Shown piece after piece: positions 18,726 to 28,835 of a stretch of DNA of 64,000 bases. The stretch is from Roseovarius sp. MMSF_3350 (GTDB lineage: Bacteria > Pseudomonadota > Alphaproteobacteria > Rhodobacterales > Rhodobacteraceae). Numbering within the stretch: the stretch's first letter is position 1; every line of letters begins with the position of its first letter. Position numbers and translations under genes: made by a program. The DNA lies in the NCBI RefSeq assembly GCF_030733425.1, contig NZ_JASHIZ010000007.1:1-64000 (forward strand), given 5' to 3'. The notes under the pieces are model-generated. The model ran no database searches. It saw only the letters and a list, made by a program, of their open reading frames with translations, and had not been told where the DNA came from.

Positions 18726-19129
18726 CGCAAGCCGCGCTTGGCATATGGGCGCTGTCGGTCATGGCCTGTGCGGGCCTGGCCGCCTGCGCCGCGACGGGCG
18801 CGGACCCGGAGGCGGAGTTCGACCCCGAGTACCGGGGAATCGAGACGCGCCTGCTGGACGGCGACCTGGTGAATTTCCGCGTGGAAATGGCCGGGGCGCG
18901 GGGCGCAGAGGACGTCAGCCGGTACGCGGAATGCGCGGCGGCGCAGTATACGCTGATCCGGGGATACGGATTTGCGCGCCATGTGCGGACGAATGTGGAC
19001 GAAGAGGGTGGTATCTGGACCGCAGATGCGGTTTACACCATCTCGCCGACGCTGCCCGGTGGCATCATAAGGATCGACGCGGAAGTCGTGGCCGCCGACT
19101 GTGCGGAGAACGGGATACCGACGGTATGA
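18722..19129 (+). CDS. Predicted lipoprotein, 135 residues, between nuoG and nuoH
   Basis: The start overlaps the nuoG stop by [24 protein letters not shown] followed by ACAA is a lipoprotein signal with a LAAC lipobox (Cys at about residue 22). The mature part has an acidic opening ([15 protein letters not shown]), a beta-rich middle ([28 protein letters not shown]) and a C-terminal cysteine (VAADCAENG) with another in AECAAAQYT. No family recognised. Third lipoprotein in the operon; its translational coupling to nuoG makes co-expression certain. Confidence 0.72.
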   Translation: MTQAALGIWALSVMACAGLAACAATGADPEAEFDPEYRGIETRLLDGDLVNFRVEMAGARGAEDVSRYAECAAAQYTLIRGYGFARHVRTNVDEEGGIWTADAVYTISPTLPGGIIRIDAEVVAADCAENGIPTV

Positions 19130-19136
19130 GGGACGA

Positions 19137-20174
19137 ATGGCTGAATTTCTGACAACCCCGCTTGGGATCTTTGCCCTGATCGCGGCGCAGTGCCTTGCGG
19201 TGGTGGGCTTCGTGATGATTTCGCTGCTGTTCCTGGTTTATGGCGACCGCAAGATCTGGGCCGCGGTGCAGATGCGTCGGGGTCCCAACGTGGTGGGTGT
19301 CTATGGCCTGCTGCAGACGGTGGCCGACGCGCTGAAATACGTGCTCAAGGAAGTGGTGGTGCCGGCGGGCGCGGACCGGGCCGTGTTCATGATGGCGCCG
19401 ATGGCAAGCTTTGTCCTGGCAGTGTTGGCCTGGGCGGTGATTCCGCTGAATGACGGCTGGGTTCTGTCGGATATCAACGTCGCGGTGTTGTTCGTCTTTG
19501 CCGTCTCGTCGCTGGAGGTTTACGGCGTGATCATGGGCGGCTGGGCGTCGAACTCGAAATACCCGTTCCTGGGCTCGCTGCGGTCGGCCGCGCAGATGAT
19601 CTCCTACGAGGTCAGCATCGGTCTGATCATCATCGGGGTGATCATCTCGACCGGGTCGCTGAACTTCGGCTCGATCGTGGCGGCGCAGGACACCAACTAT
19701 GGCTTCTTCGGCTGGTATTGGCTGCCGCATCTGCCGATGGTGTTTTTGTTCTTCATCTCGTGCCTGGCGGAGACCAACCGCCCGCCCTTCGACCTGCCGG
19801 AAGCGGAGTCGGAGCTGGTGGCGGGATACCAGGTGGAATATTCCTCGACGCCCTTCCTGCTGTTCATGGCCGGCGAATACATCGCGATCTTCCTGATGTG
19901 CGCGCTGACCTCCCTGCTATTCTTTGGCGGGTGGCTGTCGCCCATTCCGGGGATTCCGGACGGGGTGCTGTGGATGGTCGCGAAGATGGCGTTCTTCTTC
20001 TTCCTCTTCGCCATGGTGAAGGCGATCACGCCGCGCTACCGCTATGACCAGCTGATGCGGCTGGGGTGGAAGGTGTTCCTGCCGCTGTCGCTCGCCTGGG
20101 TCGTGATCGTGTCCTTCCTGGCGAAATTCGAAGTCTTCGGGTCGTTCTGGGCCCGCTACGCAATGGGAGGCTGA
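19137..20174 (+). CDS. nuoH: NADH-quinone oxidoreductase subunit H
   Basis: Membrane subunit at the quinone chamber entrance. 345 residues with about eight membrane helices. Conserved features seen: [19 protein letters not shown], the [20 protein letters not shown] loop whose acidic residues line the quinone path, and [20 protein letters not shown]. The ATG at 19137 ([10 protein letters not shown]) matches the family start; the open frame extends upstream into the lipoprotein gene. Full length. Confidence 0.97.
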   Translation: MAEFLTTPLGIFALIAAQCLAVVGFVMISLLFLVYGDRKIWAAVQMRRGPNVVGVYGLLQTVADALKYVLKEVVVPAGADRAVFMMAPMASFVLAVLAWAVIPLNDGWVLSDINVAVLFVFAVSSLEVYGVIMGGWASNSKYPFLGSLRSAAQMISYEVSIGLIIIGVIISTGSLNFGSIVAAQDTNYGFFGWYWLPHLPMVFLFFISCLAETNRPPFDLPEAESELVAGYQVEYSSTPFLLFMAGEYIAIFLMCALTSLLFFGGWLSPIPGIPDGVLWMVAKMAFFFFLFAMVKAITPRYRYDQLMRLGWKVFLPLSLAWVVIVSFLAKFEVFGSFWARYAMGG

Positions 20175-20179
20175 CGACC

Positions 20180-20674
20180 ATGACGCAGATCGATTACGGA
20201 CGCGCGGCGGGGTATTTCCTGCTGAAGGACGTCTTCAACGGCTTCAAGCTGGGGTTCAAATACTTTTTCGCCCCCAAGGCGACGCTGAACTATCCACACG
20301 AAAAAGGCCCGTTGAGCCCGCGGTTCCGGGGCGAGCACGCGCTGCGGCGCTATCCCAACGGCGAAGAGCGGTGCATTGCCTGCAAGCTGTGCGAGGCCAT
20401 TTGCCCGGCGCAGGCGATCACCATCGACGCCGAGCCGCGCGACGACGGCAGCCGCCGCACGACGCGGTACGACATCGACATGACCAAGTGCATCTATTGC
20501 GGCTTCTGCCAGGAGGCCTGCCCGGTGGATGCCATCGTCGAGGGGCCGAATTTCGAGTTCGCCACCGAGACACGCGAAGAGCTGTTCTATGACAAGCAGA
20601 AACTGCTGGAGAACGGCGAGCGGTGGGAAGCCGAGATCGCCCGCAACCTGGAAATGGACGCGCCCTACAGATGA
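20180..20674 (+). CDS. nuoI: NADH-quinone oxidoreductase subunit I (two [4Fe-4S] clusters)
   Basis: The 23-kDa TYKY-type subunit carrying N6a and N6b. 164 residues with two classic ferredoxin motifs, [15 protein letters not shown] and [15 protein letters not shown], preceded by [15 protein letters not shown]. The ATG at 20180 gives [19 protein letters not shown]; there is a modest GGGAGG upstream. The stop overlaps the ATG of the next gene (ATGA). Confidence 0.97.
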   Translation: MTQIDYGRAAGYFLLKDVFNGFKLGFKYFFAPKATLNYPHEKGPLSPRFRGEHALRRYPNGEERCIACKLCEAICPAQAITIDAEPRDDGSRRTTRYDIDMTKCIYCGFCQEACPVDAIVEGPNFEFATETREELFYDKQKLLENGERWEAEIARNLEMDAPYR

Positions 20675-21084
20675 GCAATCCGACGAACCCGTTCGAGGCG
20701 ATGATGCAGCAGGCCCAGGAGATGGTGAAAACCATGAATCCGGCGCTCGAGTCATTCTCGCCCAAGGGGTTCGAGGCGATGTGGCCCACCATGCCGAAGG
20801 AATTCATGGAGATGATGTTCGGCCGGGGCATCAGCAAGGACGGGCTGGACGCCAAGACGCGCCTGCTGATCACGCTTGCGGGGTTGACCATGCTGGGCGC
20901 GCAAAGCGATACGCAGATCAGGATGACCGTGCGCCACTTGCTGGAGGCGGGCGCCACGAAAGACGAGATTGCCGAGACCATCGCGATGATGGCGATGTTC
21001 GCCGGCATCCCGTCCATGAACCGGGCGATGGAGTTCGCCCGCGAGGTCATGGACGAGGCCAAGGACGAGGACCAGGATACATGA
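20671..21084 (+). CDS. AhpD/carboxymuconolactone decarboxylase-like helical protein
   Basis: 137 residues. The C-terminal two thirds ([20 protein letters not shown] then [20 protein letters not shown] and [16 protein letters not shown]) match the CMD helical fold, but the CxxC pair used by AhpD as a redox centre is absent, so peroxidase activity is unlikely. It is translationally coupled on both sides (ATGA with nuoI and with nuoJ). The N-terminal 50 residues are Met-rich ([20 protein letters not shown]). The job within complex I expression is unknown. Confidence 0.75.
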   Translation: MSNPTNPFEAMMQQAQEMVKTMNPALESFSPKGFEAMWPTMPKEFMEMMFGRGISKDGLDAKTRLLITLAGLTMLGAQSDTQIRMTVRHLLEAGATKDEIAETIAMMAMFAGIPSMNRAMEFAREVMDEAKDEDQDT

Positions 21085-21689
21085 CCATCGCCGCGTTTTC
21101 ATTCTATCTTTTTGCGGTCTCGCTGCTGGCCGGGGGGCTGTTTACCGTGGTCAGCCGGAACCCGGTGCACTCGGTGCTGTGGCTGATCCTGTCGTTTCTG
21201 TCGGCGGCGGGCCTTTTCGTTCTGCTGGGCGCGGAGTTCGTGGCGATGCTGCTGATCATCGTCTACGTGGGCGCGGTCGCAGTGCTGTTTTTGTTCGTGG
21301 TGATGATGCTGGACGTGGATTTCGCCGAGCTGAAGGCGGAGATGGCGAAATACATGCCGCTGGCGCTCTTGATCGGGATCATTTTGCTGATGCAGTTCGG
21401 CATCGCGTTCGGCAACTGGCAGATGGCGAGCGGGGCCGAGGGCGCGCGCGCGGCGGTGACGCCCCTGGAGGTCGAGAACACCAAGGCGCTGGGGATGCTG
21501 CTGTATGACAAGTATTTCCTGCTGTTCCAGCTGGCGGGCCTGATCCTGCTGGTGGCAATGATGGGGGCGATCGTGCTGACGCTGCGCCACCGCTCGAACG
21601 TCAAACGACAGGACGTGCTGGCGCAGATGTACCGCGACCCGGCCAAGGCGATGGAACTGCGGGATGTGAAGCCGGGGCAGGGGCTTTGA
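21081..21689 (+). CDS. nuoJ: NADH-quinone oxidoreductase subunit J
   Basis: Membrane subunit of 202 residues with five hydrophobic segments; [20 protein letters not shown] opens helix 1, and [29 protein letters not shown] is the conserved helix 3 region with its pi-bulge tyrosine. A polar C-terminal tail ([20 protein letters not shown]) is cytoplasmic. It starts in an ATGA overlap and is followed by a 134-bp spacer holding a pair of conserved palindromes, the only long interruption in the nuoH-N block. Confidence 0.96.
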   Translation: MTIAAFSFYLFAVSLLAGGLFTVVSRNPVHSVLWLILSFLSAAGLFVLLGAEFVAMLLIIVYVGAVAVLFLFVVMMLDVDFAELKAEMAKYMPLALLIGIILLMQFGIAFGNWQMASGAEGARAAVTPLEVENTKALGMLLYDKYFLLFQLAGLILLVAMMGAIVLTLRHRSNVKRQDVLAQMYRDPAKAMELRDVKPGQGL

Positions 21690-21701
21690 GGCTTCTACCC
21701 G

Positions 21702-21781
21702 CGCCCCGGACCTGATCCGGGGCCTCCCGGACCAATGGGCTCGGGCAAATGACAATGAGGTCCCGGGTCAGGCCCGGGACG
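21702..21781 (+). repeat. Family D: two head-to-head palindromes with compensatory stem changes, between nuoJ and nuoK
   Basis: Unit 1 (21702-21726) and the reverse complement of unit 2 (21757-21781) align over 25 bases with four differences. The four differences fall in two paired positions: a C-G pair becomes T-A and an A-T pair becomes G-C, so both units keep the same hairpin. They are separated by 30 bp, and unit 1 begins 12 bp after the nuoJ stop. Short palindromes around CCCGG..TCAGG..CCGGG are, as I recall, dispersed in many alphaproteobacterial genomes. Confidence 0.8.
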
Positions 21782-21823
21782 GGATGAAAAGACAAACGAA
21801 CGGGCGCGGCCCGGAGGGACGAC

Positions 21824-22135
21824 ATGATTGGACTGGAGCATTACCTGACGGTGGCGGCGGCGCTGTTCGTCATCGGGATATTCGGGCTTTTCCTGAACAG
21901 GAAGAACGTGATCATCCTGTTGATGTCGATCGAGCTGATGCTCTTGTCGGTCAACGTGAACCTCGTGGCGTTTTCCTCGCATCTTGGTCACAGCGACATG
22001 GTGGGGCAGGTCTTTACCCTGTTCGTGCTGACCGTGGCCGCCGCCGAGGCCGCCATTGGCCTCGCCATTCTTGTCTGCTTCTTCCGCAACCGCGGCACCA
22101 TTGCCGTGGAAGACGTCAACGTGATGAAGGGCTGA
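21824..22135 (+). CDS. nuoK: NADH-quinone oxidoreductase subunit K
   Basis: 103-residue, three-helix membrane subunit. The buried glutamates of the proton path are in place: [22 protein letters not shown] (helix 2) and [21 protein letters not shown] (helix 3). CGGAGGGACGAC precedes the ATG. It lies after the palindrome pair and 4 bp before nuoL. Confidence 0.97.
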   Translation: MIGLEHYLTVAAALFVIGIFGLFLNRKNVIILLMSIELMLLSVNVNLVAFSSHLGHSDMVGQVFTLFVLTVAAAEAAIGLAILVCFFRNRGTIAVEDVNVMKG

Positions 22136-22139
22136 GGGC

Positions 22140-24212
22140 ATGGAACAGATCATCCTTTTCGGCCCGCTTCTGGGTGCCATCATCGCGGGTTTCGGCTGGC
22201 GTATCATCGGGGACGCGGGCGCGCAGTGGGTGACCACTGGGCTGCTGTTCCTGTCGGCGCTGCTGAGCTGGATCGTGTTCTTCAGCTTTGACGGGACGAC
22301 GCAGTACATCCACATCCTCGACTGGATCCAGTCGGGCGATCTGGACGTGGCGTGGTCGATTCGGCTGGACCGGCTGACGGCGATCATGCTGATCGTCATC
22401 ACCTCGGTCTCGGCTTTGGTGCACCTTTATTCCATGGGCTACATGGCCCATGACGAGAATTTCCGCGACGACGAGAGCTATCGCCCGCGTTTCTTTGCCT
22501 ATCTGAGCCTGTTTACCTTCGCCATGCTGATGCTGGTGACGGCGGACAACCTGGCGCAGATGTTCTTTGGCTGGGAGGGCGTGGGCCTGGCATCCTACCT
22601 GTTGATCGGATTCTATTTCCGCAAGCCGAGCGCCAACGCGGCGGCGATCAAGGCCTTCGTGGTGAACCGCGTGGGCGATTTCGGCTTTGCGCTGGGGATC
22701 TTCGCGCTGTTCTTCCTGACCGGCTCGATCAATTTCGATGACGTGTTCGCTGCGGCGCCCGAGCTGGCGAATACGCAGTTGACCTTCCTGTGGACCGACT
22801 GGAACGCGGCGAACCTGATCGCATTCCTGCTGTTCGTGGGCGCGATGGGGAAATCGGCGCAGCTGTTCCTGCACACCTGGCTGCCGGACGCGATGGAAGG
22901 CCCGACGCCGGTGTCGGCGCTGATCCACGCGGCGACGATGGTGACGGCGGGCGTGTTCCTGGTCTGCCGGATGTCGCCGCTGATGGAATTCGCGCCGGGG
23001 GCGCTGGCGTTCGTGACGGTGATCGGCGGCATGACGGCGTTCTTTGCCGCGACCGTGGGCCTGGTGCAGAACGACATCAAGCGCGTGATCGCCTATTCGA
23101 CCTGTTCGCAGCTGGGCTACATGTTCGTGGCCGCCGGCGTGGGCGCCTATTCGGTTGCGATGTTCCACCTCTTCACGCACGCCTTCTTCAAGGCGATGCT
23201 GTTTCTTGGCGCGGGCTCGGTCATCCACGGGATGCATCACGAGCAGGACATGCGGAACTATGGCGGGCTGCGCAAGAAGTTCCCCTATACGTTCTGGGCC
23301 ATGCTGATCGGTACGCTGGCAATTACCGGCGTGGGCATTCCGCTGACCGGGTGGATCGGCTTTGCCGGGTTCGCGTCCAAGGACGCGGTGATCGAGAGCG
23401 CCTATGCGGGCACGGCAGGGGGCTTTGCCTTCTGGGCGCTGGTCATCGCGGCGCTGTTCACCAGTTTCTACAGCTGGCGTCTGATGTTCCTGACCTTCTG
23501 GGGCGAGCCGCGCGGCGACAAGCACACGCATGAGCATGCCCATGAAAGCCCCAATGTCATGCTGATCCCGCTGGGCGTTCTGGCCATCGGTGCGGTCTTT
23601 GCCGGGGCGATCTGGTATGGCAGCTTCTTCGGCAAGACCAACGAGGTGGTCAAGTTCTTCGGCGGCGAATACGGCGAGCCGAGCGCGGAACTGGTCGAGG
23701 CGGTGGCGGAGCGCAGCCCGAAAGCCTCGGAACTGCATTACGTGATGGAGAGCGAGCCGGGCGAGGCCGCGATCTATATCGCCCCCGAGAACACCGTGCT
23801 GCACGAAGCGCATTACGTGCCGACCTGGGTCAAGCTTTCGCCGTTCATCGCGATGGTGATCGGGTTTGCCACGGCGTTCTGGTTCTACATCCTGAACCCG
23901 TCGATCCCCGGACGGCTGGCCGAGAACCAGCGCCCGCTGTACCTGTTCCTGCTGAACAAGTGGTATTTCGACGAGATCTACGACTTTGTCTTCGTGCGGC
24001 CCTCCAAGCGGCTGGGCGGTTTTCTGTGGAAGAAGGGCGACGGCAACGTCATCGACGGCACGATCAACGGGGTCGCCATGGGGATCGTCCCGTTCTTTAC
24101 CCGCCTCGCCGGTAAGGCACAGTCGGGATACATCTTTACCTATGCATTCGCCATGGTCATCGGGATCGCGGTGCTTGTGACGTGGATGAGCCTGAGCGGG
24201 GGAGCGAACTAA
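22140..24212 (+). CDS. nuoL: NADH-quinone oxidoreductase subunit L (antiporter-like)
   Basis: Largest proton-pumping subunit, 690 residues. Mrp-type antiporter core with [19 protein letters not shown], the discontinuous-helix segment [37 protein letters not shown] and a lysine/histidine-bearing helix [16 protein letters not shown]. The long lateral helix is in the C-terminal part (about 560-690). A His-rich loop [11 protein letters not shown] (about residues 460-470) faces the solvent. Its stop codon overlaps the nuoM start by one base. Confidence 0.97.
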   Translation: MEQIILFGPLLGAIIAGFGWRIIGDAGAQWVTTGLLFLSALLSWIVFFSFDGTTQYIHILDWIQSGDLDVAWSIRLDRLTAIMLIVITSVSALVHLYSMGYMAHDENFRDDESYRPRFFAYLSLFTFAMLMLVTADNLAQMFFGWEGVGLASYLLIGFYFRKPSANAAAIKAFVVNRVGDFGFALGIFALFFLTGSINFDDVFAAAPELANTQLTFLWTDWNAANLIAFLLFVGAMGKSAQLFLHTWLPDAMEGPTPVSALIHAATMVTAGVFLVCRMSPLMEFAPGALAFVTVIGGMTAFFAATVGLVQNDIKRVIAYSTCSQLGYMFVAAGVGAYSVAMFHLFTHAFFKAMLFLGAGSVIHGMHHEQDMRNYGGLRKKFPYTFWAMLIGTLAITGVGIPLTGWIGFAGFASKDAVIESAYAGTAGGFAFWALVIAALFTSFYSWRLMFLTFWGEPRGDKHTHEHAHESPNVMLIPLGVLAIGAVFAGAIWYGSFFGKTNEVVKFFGGEYGEPSAELVEAVAERSPKASELHYVMESEPGEAAIYIAPENTVLHEAHYVPTWVKLSPFIAMVIGFATAFWFYILNPSIPGRLAENQRPLYLFLLNKWYFDEIYDFVFVRPSKRLGGFLWKKGDGNVIDGTINGVAMGIVPFFTRLAGKAQSGYIFTYAFAMVIGIAVLVTWMSLSGGAN

Positions 24213-25759
24213 TGGAAAACCTGCTGTCCATCACCACCTTCATCCCCGCCATCGCGGCCTTTATCCTGGCGGTGTTCCTGCGCGGCGAGGACGAAATGGC
24301 GCAGCGCAACGCCAAGTGGGTGGCGCTGATCGCGACCGGGCTGACCTTTCTGGTGTCGCTGTTCATCCTCTTTGATTTCGACCCGAACAACACCGGCTTT
24401 CAGTTCGTGGAAGAGCGCGAGTGGCTCTTGGGGCTGCAATACAAGATGGGCGTGGACGGGATCAGCGTGCTGTTCGTGATGCTGACGACGTTCATGATGC
24501 CGATCACCATCGCCGCGTCGTGGAACGTGACGCACCGGGTGAAGGAATACATGATCGCCTTCCTTCTGCTGGAAACGCTGATGCTGGGCGTGTTCATGGC
24601 GCTGGACCTTGTCCTGTTCTACCTGTTCTTCGAGGCGGGGCTGATCCCGATGTTCCTGATCATCGGGATCTGGGGCGGCAAAGAGCGCATCTACGCGTCG
24701 TTCAAGTTCTTCCTCTACACCTTCCTCGGCTCGGTCCTGATGCTGGTGGCGATGGTCGCCATGTTCGCCGAGGCGGGCACGACGGACATTCCGACGCTGA
24801 TGACCCACGCCTTCGGGTCCGAGGATTTCTATGTCCTGGGTGTGCAGATCGTGGGGGGCATGCAGACGCTGCTGTTCATCGCGTTCTTCGCCAGTTTCGC
24901 GGTGAAGATGCCGATGTGGCCGGTGCATACCTGGCTGCCGGATGCGCACGTGCAGGCGCCGACGGCGGGGTCGGTGGTGCTGGCCGCGATCCTGCTGAAG
25001 ATGGGTGGCTATGGCTTTCTGCGGTTCAGCCTGCCGATGTTCCCGGTAGGGTCCGAAGTGCTGACGCCACTGGTGCTATGGATGTCGGCCATCGCCATCG
25101 TCTATACCTCGCTGGTGGCGCTGGCGCAGGAGGACATGAAGAAGCTGATCGCCTACTCCTCCGTGGCGCACATGGGTTACGTCACCATGGGGATTTTCGC
25201 GGCGAACCAGCAGGGGATCGACGGCGCGATCTTCCAGATGCTGAGCCACGGCTTCATCTCGGGCGCGCTGTTCCTGTGCGTGGGCGTGATCTATGACCGG
25301 ATGCACACGCGCGAGATCGACGCCTATGGAGGCCTCGTGAACCGGATGCCGGCCTATGCGCTGATCTTCATGCTGTTCACCATGGCCAATGTGGGCCTGC
25401 CGGGCACGAGCGGTTTCATCGGGGAATTCCTGACGCTGGTGGGGATCTTCAAGGTCAACACCTGGGTGGCGCTGGTGGCCACGTCGGGCGTGATCCTCTC
25501 GGCGGCCTATGCGCTGTGGCTCTATCGCAGGGTGGTGCTGGGCGACCTGATCAAGGAAAGCCTGAAGTCGATCAAGGACATGACCCGCCGCGAGAAGGCG
25601 ATCTTTGCCCCGCTGGTGGTCATGACCCTGCTGCTGGGCGTCTATCCCAGCCTTGTGACCGACATCATCGGCCCCTCGGTCGAGGCGCTGATTTCCAACT
25701 ATGAAACGGCCCTGGTCGACGCGGAAAGCGCGACCAAGCTGGCCGCTGCGACGGAGTAG
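24212..25759 (+). CDS. nuoM: NADH-quinone oxidoreductase subunit M (antiporter-like)
   Basis: 515-residue antiporter-type proton channel subunit with 14 expected helices. [24 protein letters not shown] signature ([20 protein letters not shown] here), the essential glutamate in the [21 protein letters not shown] helix, and [18 protein letters not shown] are present. The ATG at 24212 overlaps the nuoL TAA. Full length, no anomaly. Confidence 0.97.
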   Translation: MENLLSITTFIPAIAAFILAVFLRGEDEMAQRNAKWVALIATGLTFLVSLFILFDFDPNNTGFQFVEEREWLLGLQYKMGVDGISVLFVMLTTFMMPITIAASWNVTHRVKEYMIAFLLLETLMLGVFMALDLVLFYLFFEAGLIPMFLIIGIWGGKERIYASFKFFLYTFLGSVLMLVAMVAMFAEAGTTDIPTLMTHAFGSEDFYVLGVQIVGGMQTLLFIAFFASFAVKMPMWPVHTWLPDAHVQAPTAGSVVLAAILLKMGGYGFLRFSLPMFPVGSEVLTPLVLWMSAIAIVYTSLVALAQEDMKKLIAYSSVAHMGYVTMGIFAANQQGIDGAIFQMLSHGFISGALFLCVGVIYDRMHTREIDAYGGLVNRMPAYALIFMLFTMANVGLPGTSGFIGEFLTLVGIFKVNTWVALVATSGVILSAAYALWLYRRVVLGDLIKESLKSIKDMTRREKAIFAPLVVMTLLLGVYPSLVTDIIGPSVEALISNYETALVDAESATKLAAATE

Positions 25760-25763
25760 TCCC

Positions 25764-27197
25764 ATGCAGGCAGATCTGAGTGTAATCCTGCCGGAGATCC
25801 TGATCTCGGTTTACGCGATGGCCGCGCTTCTGGTCGTGGCCTATACCGGCAAGGACCGGTTTGCGCCGCTTCTGGTGTGGATCACGGCGGCGGTCTTTGT
25901 CGTGATGGCGGCCTGGATCGGGTTCTCGGGCGACGGTGCGCGCACGGCGTTCGGCGGCATGTTCAACGATGACGGGTTCGCGCGGTTCGCCAAGGTGACG
26001 GTGCTGCTGTCGGCGGCGGCGGTCCTGCTGATGGGGCAGGAGTACATGGCGCAGCGCGACATGCTGCGCTTCGAGTATCCGCTGCTGGTGGCGCTGGCCG
26101 CGGTGGGCATGATGATGATGGTGAGCGCCGGCGATCTGATGGCGCTGTACATGGGACTGGAATTGCAGTCTCTGGCGCTGTACGTCGTCGCCTCGTTGCG
26201 GCGCGACAGCGCGAAATCGACGGAAGCGGGCCTGAAATACTTCGTGCTGGGCGCGCTGAGCTCGGGCATCCTGCTGTATGGTGCATCGCTGGTTTATGGC
26301 TATTCGGGCACGACGCTGTTTGCCGGGGTCATCGCGTCGGCCGAGGGGCAGGCGCCGATCGGGTTGCTGATCGGGCTGGTGTTCGTGTTGTCGGGGCTGG
26401 CGTTCAAGGTGTCGGCCGTGCCGTTCCACATGTGGACGCCTGACGTCTACGAGGGTGCGCCAACGCCGATCACGGCCTTCTTTGCCACCGCGCCCAAGAT
26501 GGCGGCCATGGCGTTGCTGGCGCGCGTGGTGCATGACGCGTTCGGCGGGGTCGTGGGGGACTGGCAGCAGGTGGTTGCGGTACTGTCGCTGTTGTCGATG
26601 TTCCTGGGCGGCGTTGCGGCCATTGGCCAGACCGACATCAAGCGGCTGATGGCCTATTCGTCGATCGCGCATATGGGATATGCGCTGATGGGGCTGGCCG
26701 CGGGCACGGCGTTTGGCGTGCAGGCGATGCTGGTCTATATGGCGATTTACGTAACGATGAACGTGGGCACCTTCGCCTTTATCCTGTCGATGGAGCGCGA
26801 CGGGCGGCCGGTGACGGATATTTCCAGCCTAAACCTTTATTCCCGCGCCCATCCGGGCCGGGCGCTGGCGATGCTGATCCTGATGTTCAGCCTTGCGGGC
26901 GTGCCGCCGCTGCTGGGATTCATCGGCAAGCTTTACGTGCTGCGGGCGGCCTATGACGGCGGGCTGGTCTGGCTGGCCGTGGCGGGGGTGATCGCGTCGG
27001 TGATCGGCGCGTTCTATTACCTGCGCATCGTCTATTACATGTATTTCGGCGAAGAGGGCGAGCCGCTGGAGGCGGGCAAGTCGCCTGTCCTCTGGGGCTT
27101 CCTGATGGTGTCGGCCGCGATCATGGTCGTGGGCATCGTCAACATGTTCGGCGTCGAAGGCATGGCGCAGGCGGCGGCGGCGACGCTTGTCAACTGA
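25764..27197 (+). CDS. nuoN: NADH-quinone oxidoreductase subunit N (antiporter-like)
   Basis: 477-residue third antiporter-type subunit, last gene of the operon. [21 protein letters not shown] contains the key glutamate, [29 protein letters not shown] is the family signature, and [20 protein letters not shown] follows. The ATG at 25764 lies four bases after the nuoM stop. Transcription probably ends at the hairpin 24 bp downstream. Confidence 0.97.
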   Translation: MQADLSVILPEILISVYAMAALLVVAYTGKDRFAPLLVWITAAVFVVMAAWIGFSGDGARTAFGGMFNDDGFARFAKVTVLLSAAAVLLMGQEYMAQRDMLRFEYPLLVALAAVGMMMMVSAGDLMALYMGLELQSLALYVVASLRRDSAKSTEAGLKYFVLGALSSGILLYGASLVYGYSGTTLFAGVIASAEGQAPIGLLIGLVFVLSGLAFKVSAVPFHMWTPDVYEGAPTPITAFFATAPKMAAMALLARVVHDAFGGVVGDWQQVVAVLSLLSMFLGGVAAIGQTDIKRLMAYSSIAHMGYALMGLAAGTAFGVQAMLVYMAIYVTMNVGTFAFILSMERDGRPVTDISSLNLYSRAHPGRALAMLILMFSLAGVPPLLGFIGKLYVLRAAYDGGLVWLAVAGVIASVIGAFYYLRIVYYMYFGEEGEPLEAGKSPVLWGFLMVSAAIMVVGIVNMFGVEGMAQAAAATLVN

Positions 27198-27220
27198 GGC
27201 GGGCCGCAATCCCGGAACTG

Positions 27221-27252
27221 GTGACGCGCCGCTGGCGCGTCGCTTTGTTTTT
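27221..27252 (+). terminator. Intrinsic terminator of the nuo operon
   Basis: Perfect stem GACGCGCC (27223-27230) with GGCGCGTC (27234-27241) around GCT, extended by a T-G and a G-C pair, then TTTGTTTTT (27244-27252). It lies 23 bp after the nuoN stop and 33 bp before birA, so birA-coaX-rnj are probably read from leak-through or a short local promoter. Confidence 0.8.
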
Positions 27253-27284
27253 CGAGCGCCGTCGGCGGGAGCCTTTCGGGACCA

Positions 27285-28037
27285 ATGAAAGAGCCTTGGC
27301 CAGAAGGATACGGGCGGCGGGTGCTGGACGAGGTGGACAGCACCAATGCCGAGGCGGCGCGGATCGCGGCCAGCCTGCAAGGGCCCGAATGGATATTGGC
27401 GCGGCACCAGACGGCGGCGCGCGGTCGGCGCGGGCGGGCCTGGGCCAACCCGGCGGGCAACTTCGCGGCGACGCTGGTGATGCGGCCCACGGAGAGCCCG
27501 GACCAGGTGGCGCTGCGGTCCTTCGTGGCGTCGCTGGCGCTGTACGATGCGTTCGTGGCCGCGACAGGCCGGCCCGAGGGGTTTGCACTGAAATGGCCGA
27601 ATGACGTGCTGTTGAACGGTGGCAAGCTGGCCGGGATCCTGCTGGAAAGCGCGGGCGCCGGCAGCAGCCTCAGCCATTTCGCCATCGGCATCGGGGTGAA
27701 CCTGCGCGTGGCACCGGATGCCGCTGCGGTGGAGCCGGGCGCAATGCGGCCGGTGTCGCTCTTGTCCGAAGCGGGGGTGGAAGTTGGCCCCGAGGAGTTC
27801 CTCGATCTGCTGGCGCCGGCCTATGCGAGGGCCGAGGCGCAGTTCGTGACCTACGGCTTTGCGCCCATTCGCGCGGCGTGGATGGAGCGGGCCGCACGGC
27901 TGGGTGAGGTGATCACGGCGCGGACGGGGCGCGAGACCTTTACTGGCACGTTCGAGACGGTGGACGCGGGCGGCAATCTTGTTCTAACAGATGCCAGGTC
28001 GCGCCATGTGATCCCGGCGGCAGACGTGTTTTTCTAA
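27285..28037 (+). CDS. birA: Biotin--[acetyl-CoA-carboxylase] ligase
   Basis: Activates biotin as biotinyl-AMP and attaches it to carrier lysines such as that of MccA at 908. 250 residues with the ligase landmarks VDSTNAEA, the biotinyl-AMP loop QTAARGRRGRAWANPAGNF, LKWPNDVLLNGGKLAGILLES and GIGVNL, and a small SH3-like C-terminal domain (GTFETVDAGGNLVLTD). There is no N-terminal helix-turn-helix domain, so this is a group I ligase without the repressor function of E. coli BirA. Confidence 0.94.
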   Translation: MKEPWPEGYGRRVLDEVDSTNAEAARIAASLQGPEWILARHQTAARGRRGRAWANPAGNFAATLVMRPTESPDQVALRSFVASLALYDAFVAATGRPEGFALKWPNDVLLNGGKLAGILLESAGAGSSLSHFAIGIGVNLRVAPDAAAVEPGAMRPVSLLSEAGVEVGPEEFLDLLAPAYARAEAQFVTYGFAPIRAAWMERAARLGEVITARTGRETFTGTFETVDAGGNLVLTDARSRHVIPAADVFF

Positions 28038-28058
28038 GGCGAAGAGAGGGGCGGTGCC

Positions 28059-28829
28059 ATGCTTCTGGCGATCGACTGCGGCAACACCAACACGGTTTTC
28101 GCGATCTGGGACGGGTCGGAGTTTCTGTGCACCCTGCGCACCTCGACCCACCATGCGCGGACGGCGGATGCCTATTTCACGTGGTTCTCGACGCTGGTGA
28201 AGCATTACGAGATCGACCTGGACATCACCGATGTCATCATCTCGTCCACGGTGCCGCGGGTGGTGTTCAACCTGCGCGTATTTGCCGACCGTTTCTTTGG
28301 CTGCCGGCCCATCGTGGTGGGCAAGCCGGAATGCGCCCTGCCGCGGCAGCCGCGGGTGGACGAGGGCACGCAGGTCGGGCCGGACCGGCTGGTGAATGCG
28401 GCCGGGGCCTATGACCTGTACGGCGGCAACCTGATCGTGGTCGATTTCGGCACCGCGACCACGTTCGACGTGGTGGCCGGGGACGGGGCCTATGTGGGGG
28501 GCGTGATTTCCCCGGGCGTCAACCTGAGCCTCGAGGCCTTGCACATGGCGGCGGCGGCCTTACCTCATATCGACGTGACGAAGCCTCAGAAGGTGATCGG
28601 CACCAACACTGTGGACTGCATGCAGTCGGGCGTGTTCTGGGGTTATGTCGGGCTGGTCAACGGGGTGTGCGACCGCATCCGGGCCGAGTACGAGACGCCG
28701 ATGAAGATTATCGGCACGGGCGGCCTTGCGCCGCTTTTCGCGCAGGGCGACCTGCTGTTCGACGAAATTCGGGAAGATCTGACGATGCATGGGCTGACCG
28801 TGATCCATGCCCATAACAAGAAAGGCTGA
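28059..28829 (+). CDS. coaX: Type III pantothenate kinase
   Basis: First step of CoA synthesis, phosphorylating pantothenate without feedback by CoA. 256 residues of the ASKHA fold: MLLAIDCGNTNTVFAIWDG (phosphate 1 loop, catalytic Asp6), VGPDRLVNAAGAYDLYGG, DFGTATTFDVV (phosphate 2) and a C-terminal GTGGLAPLF adenosine loop. Starts 21 bp after birA and ends 6 bp before rnj; the birA-coaX-rnj order is common in alphaproteobacteria. Confidence 0.95.
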   Translation: MLLAIDCGNTNTVFAIWDGSEFLCTLRTSTHHARTADAYFTWFSTLVKHYEIDLDITDVIISSTVPRVVFNLRVFADRFFGCRPIVVGKPECALPRQPRVDEGTQVGPDRLVNAAGAYDLYGGNLIVVDFGTATTFDVVAGDGAYVGGVISPGVNLSLEALHMAAAALPHIDVTKPQKVIGTNTVDCMQSGVFWGYVGLVNGVCDRIRAEYETPMKIIGTGGLAPLFAQGDLLFDEIREDLTMHGLTVIHAHNKKG

Positions 28830-28835
28830 TCGGGG

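Noticed and set aside
26447..26649. Small frames on both strands within nuoN
   Set aside because: They lie entirely inside nuoN, whose family match is complete.
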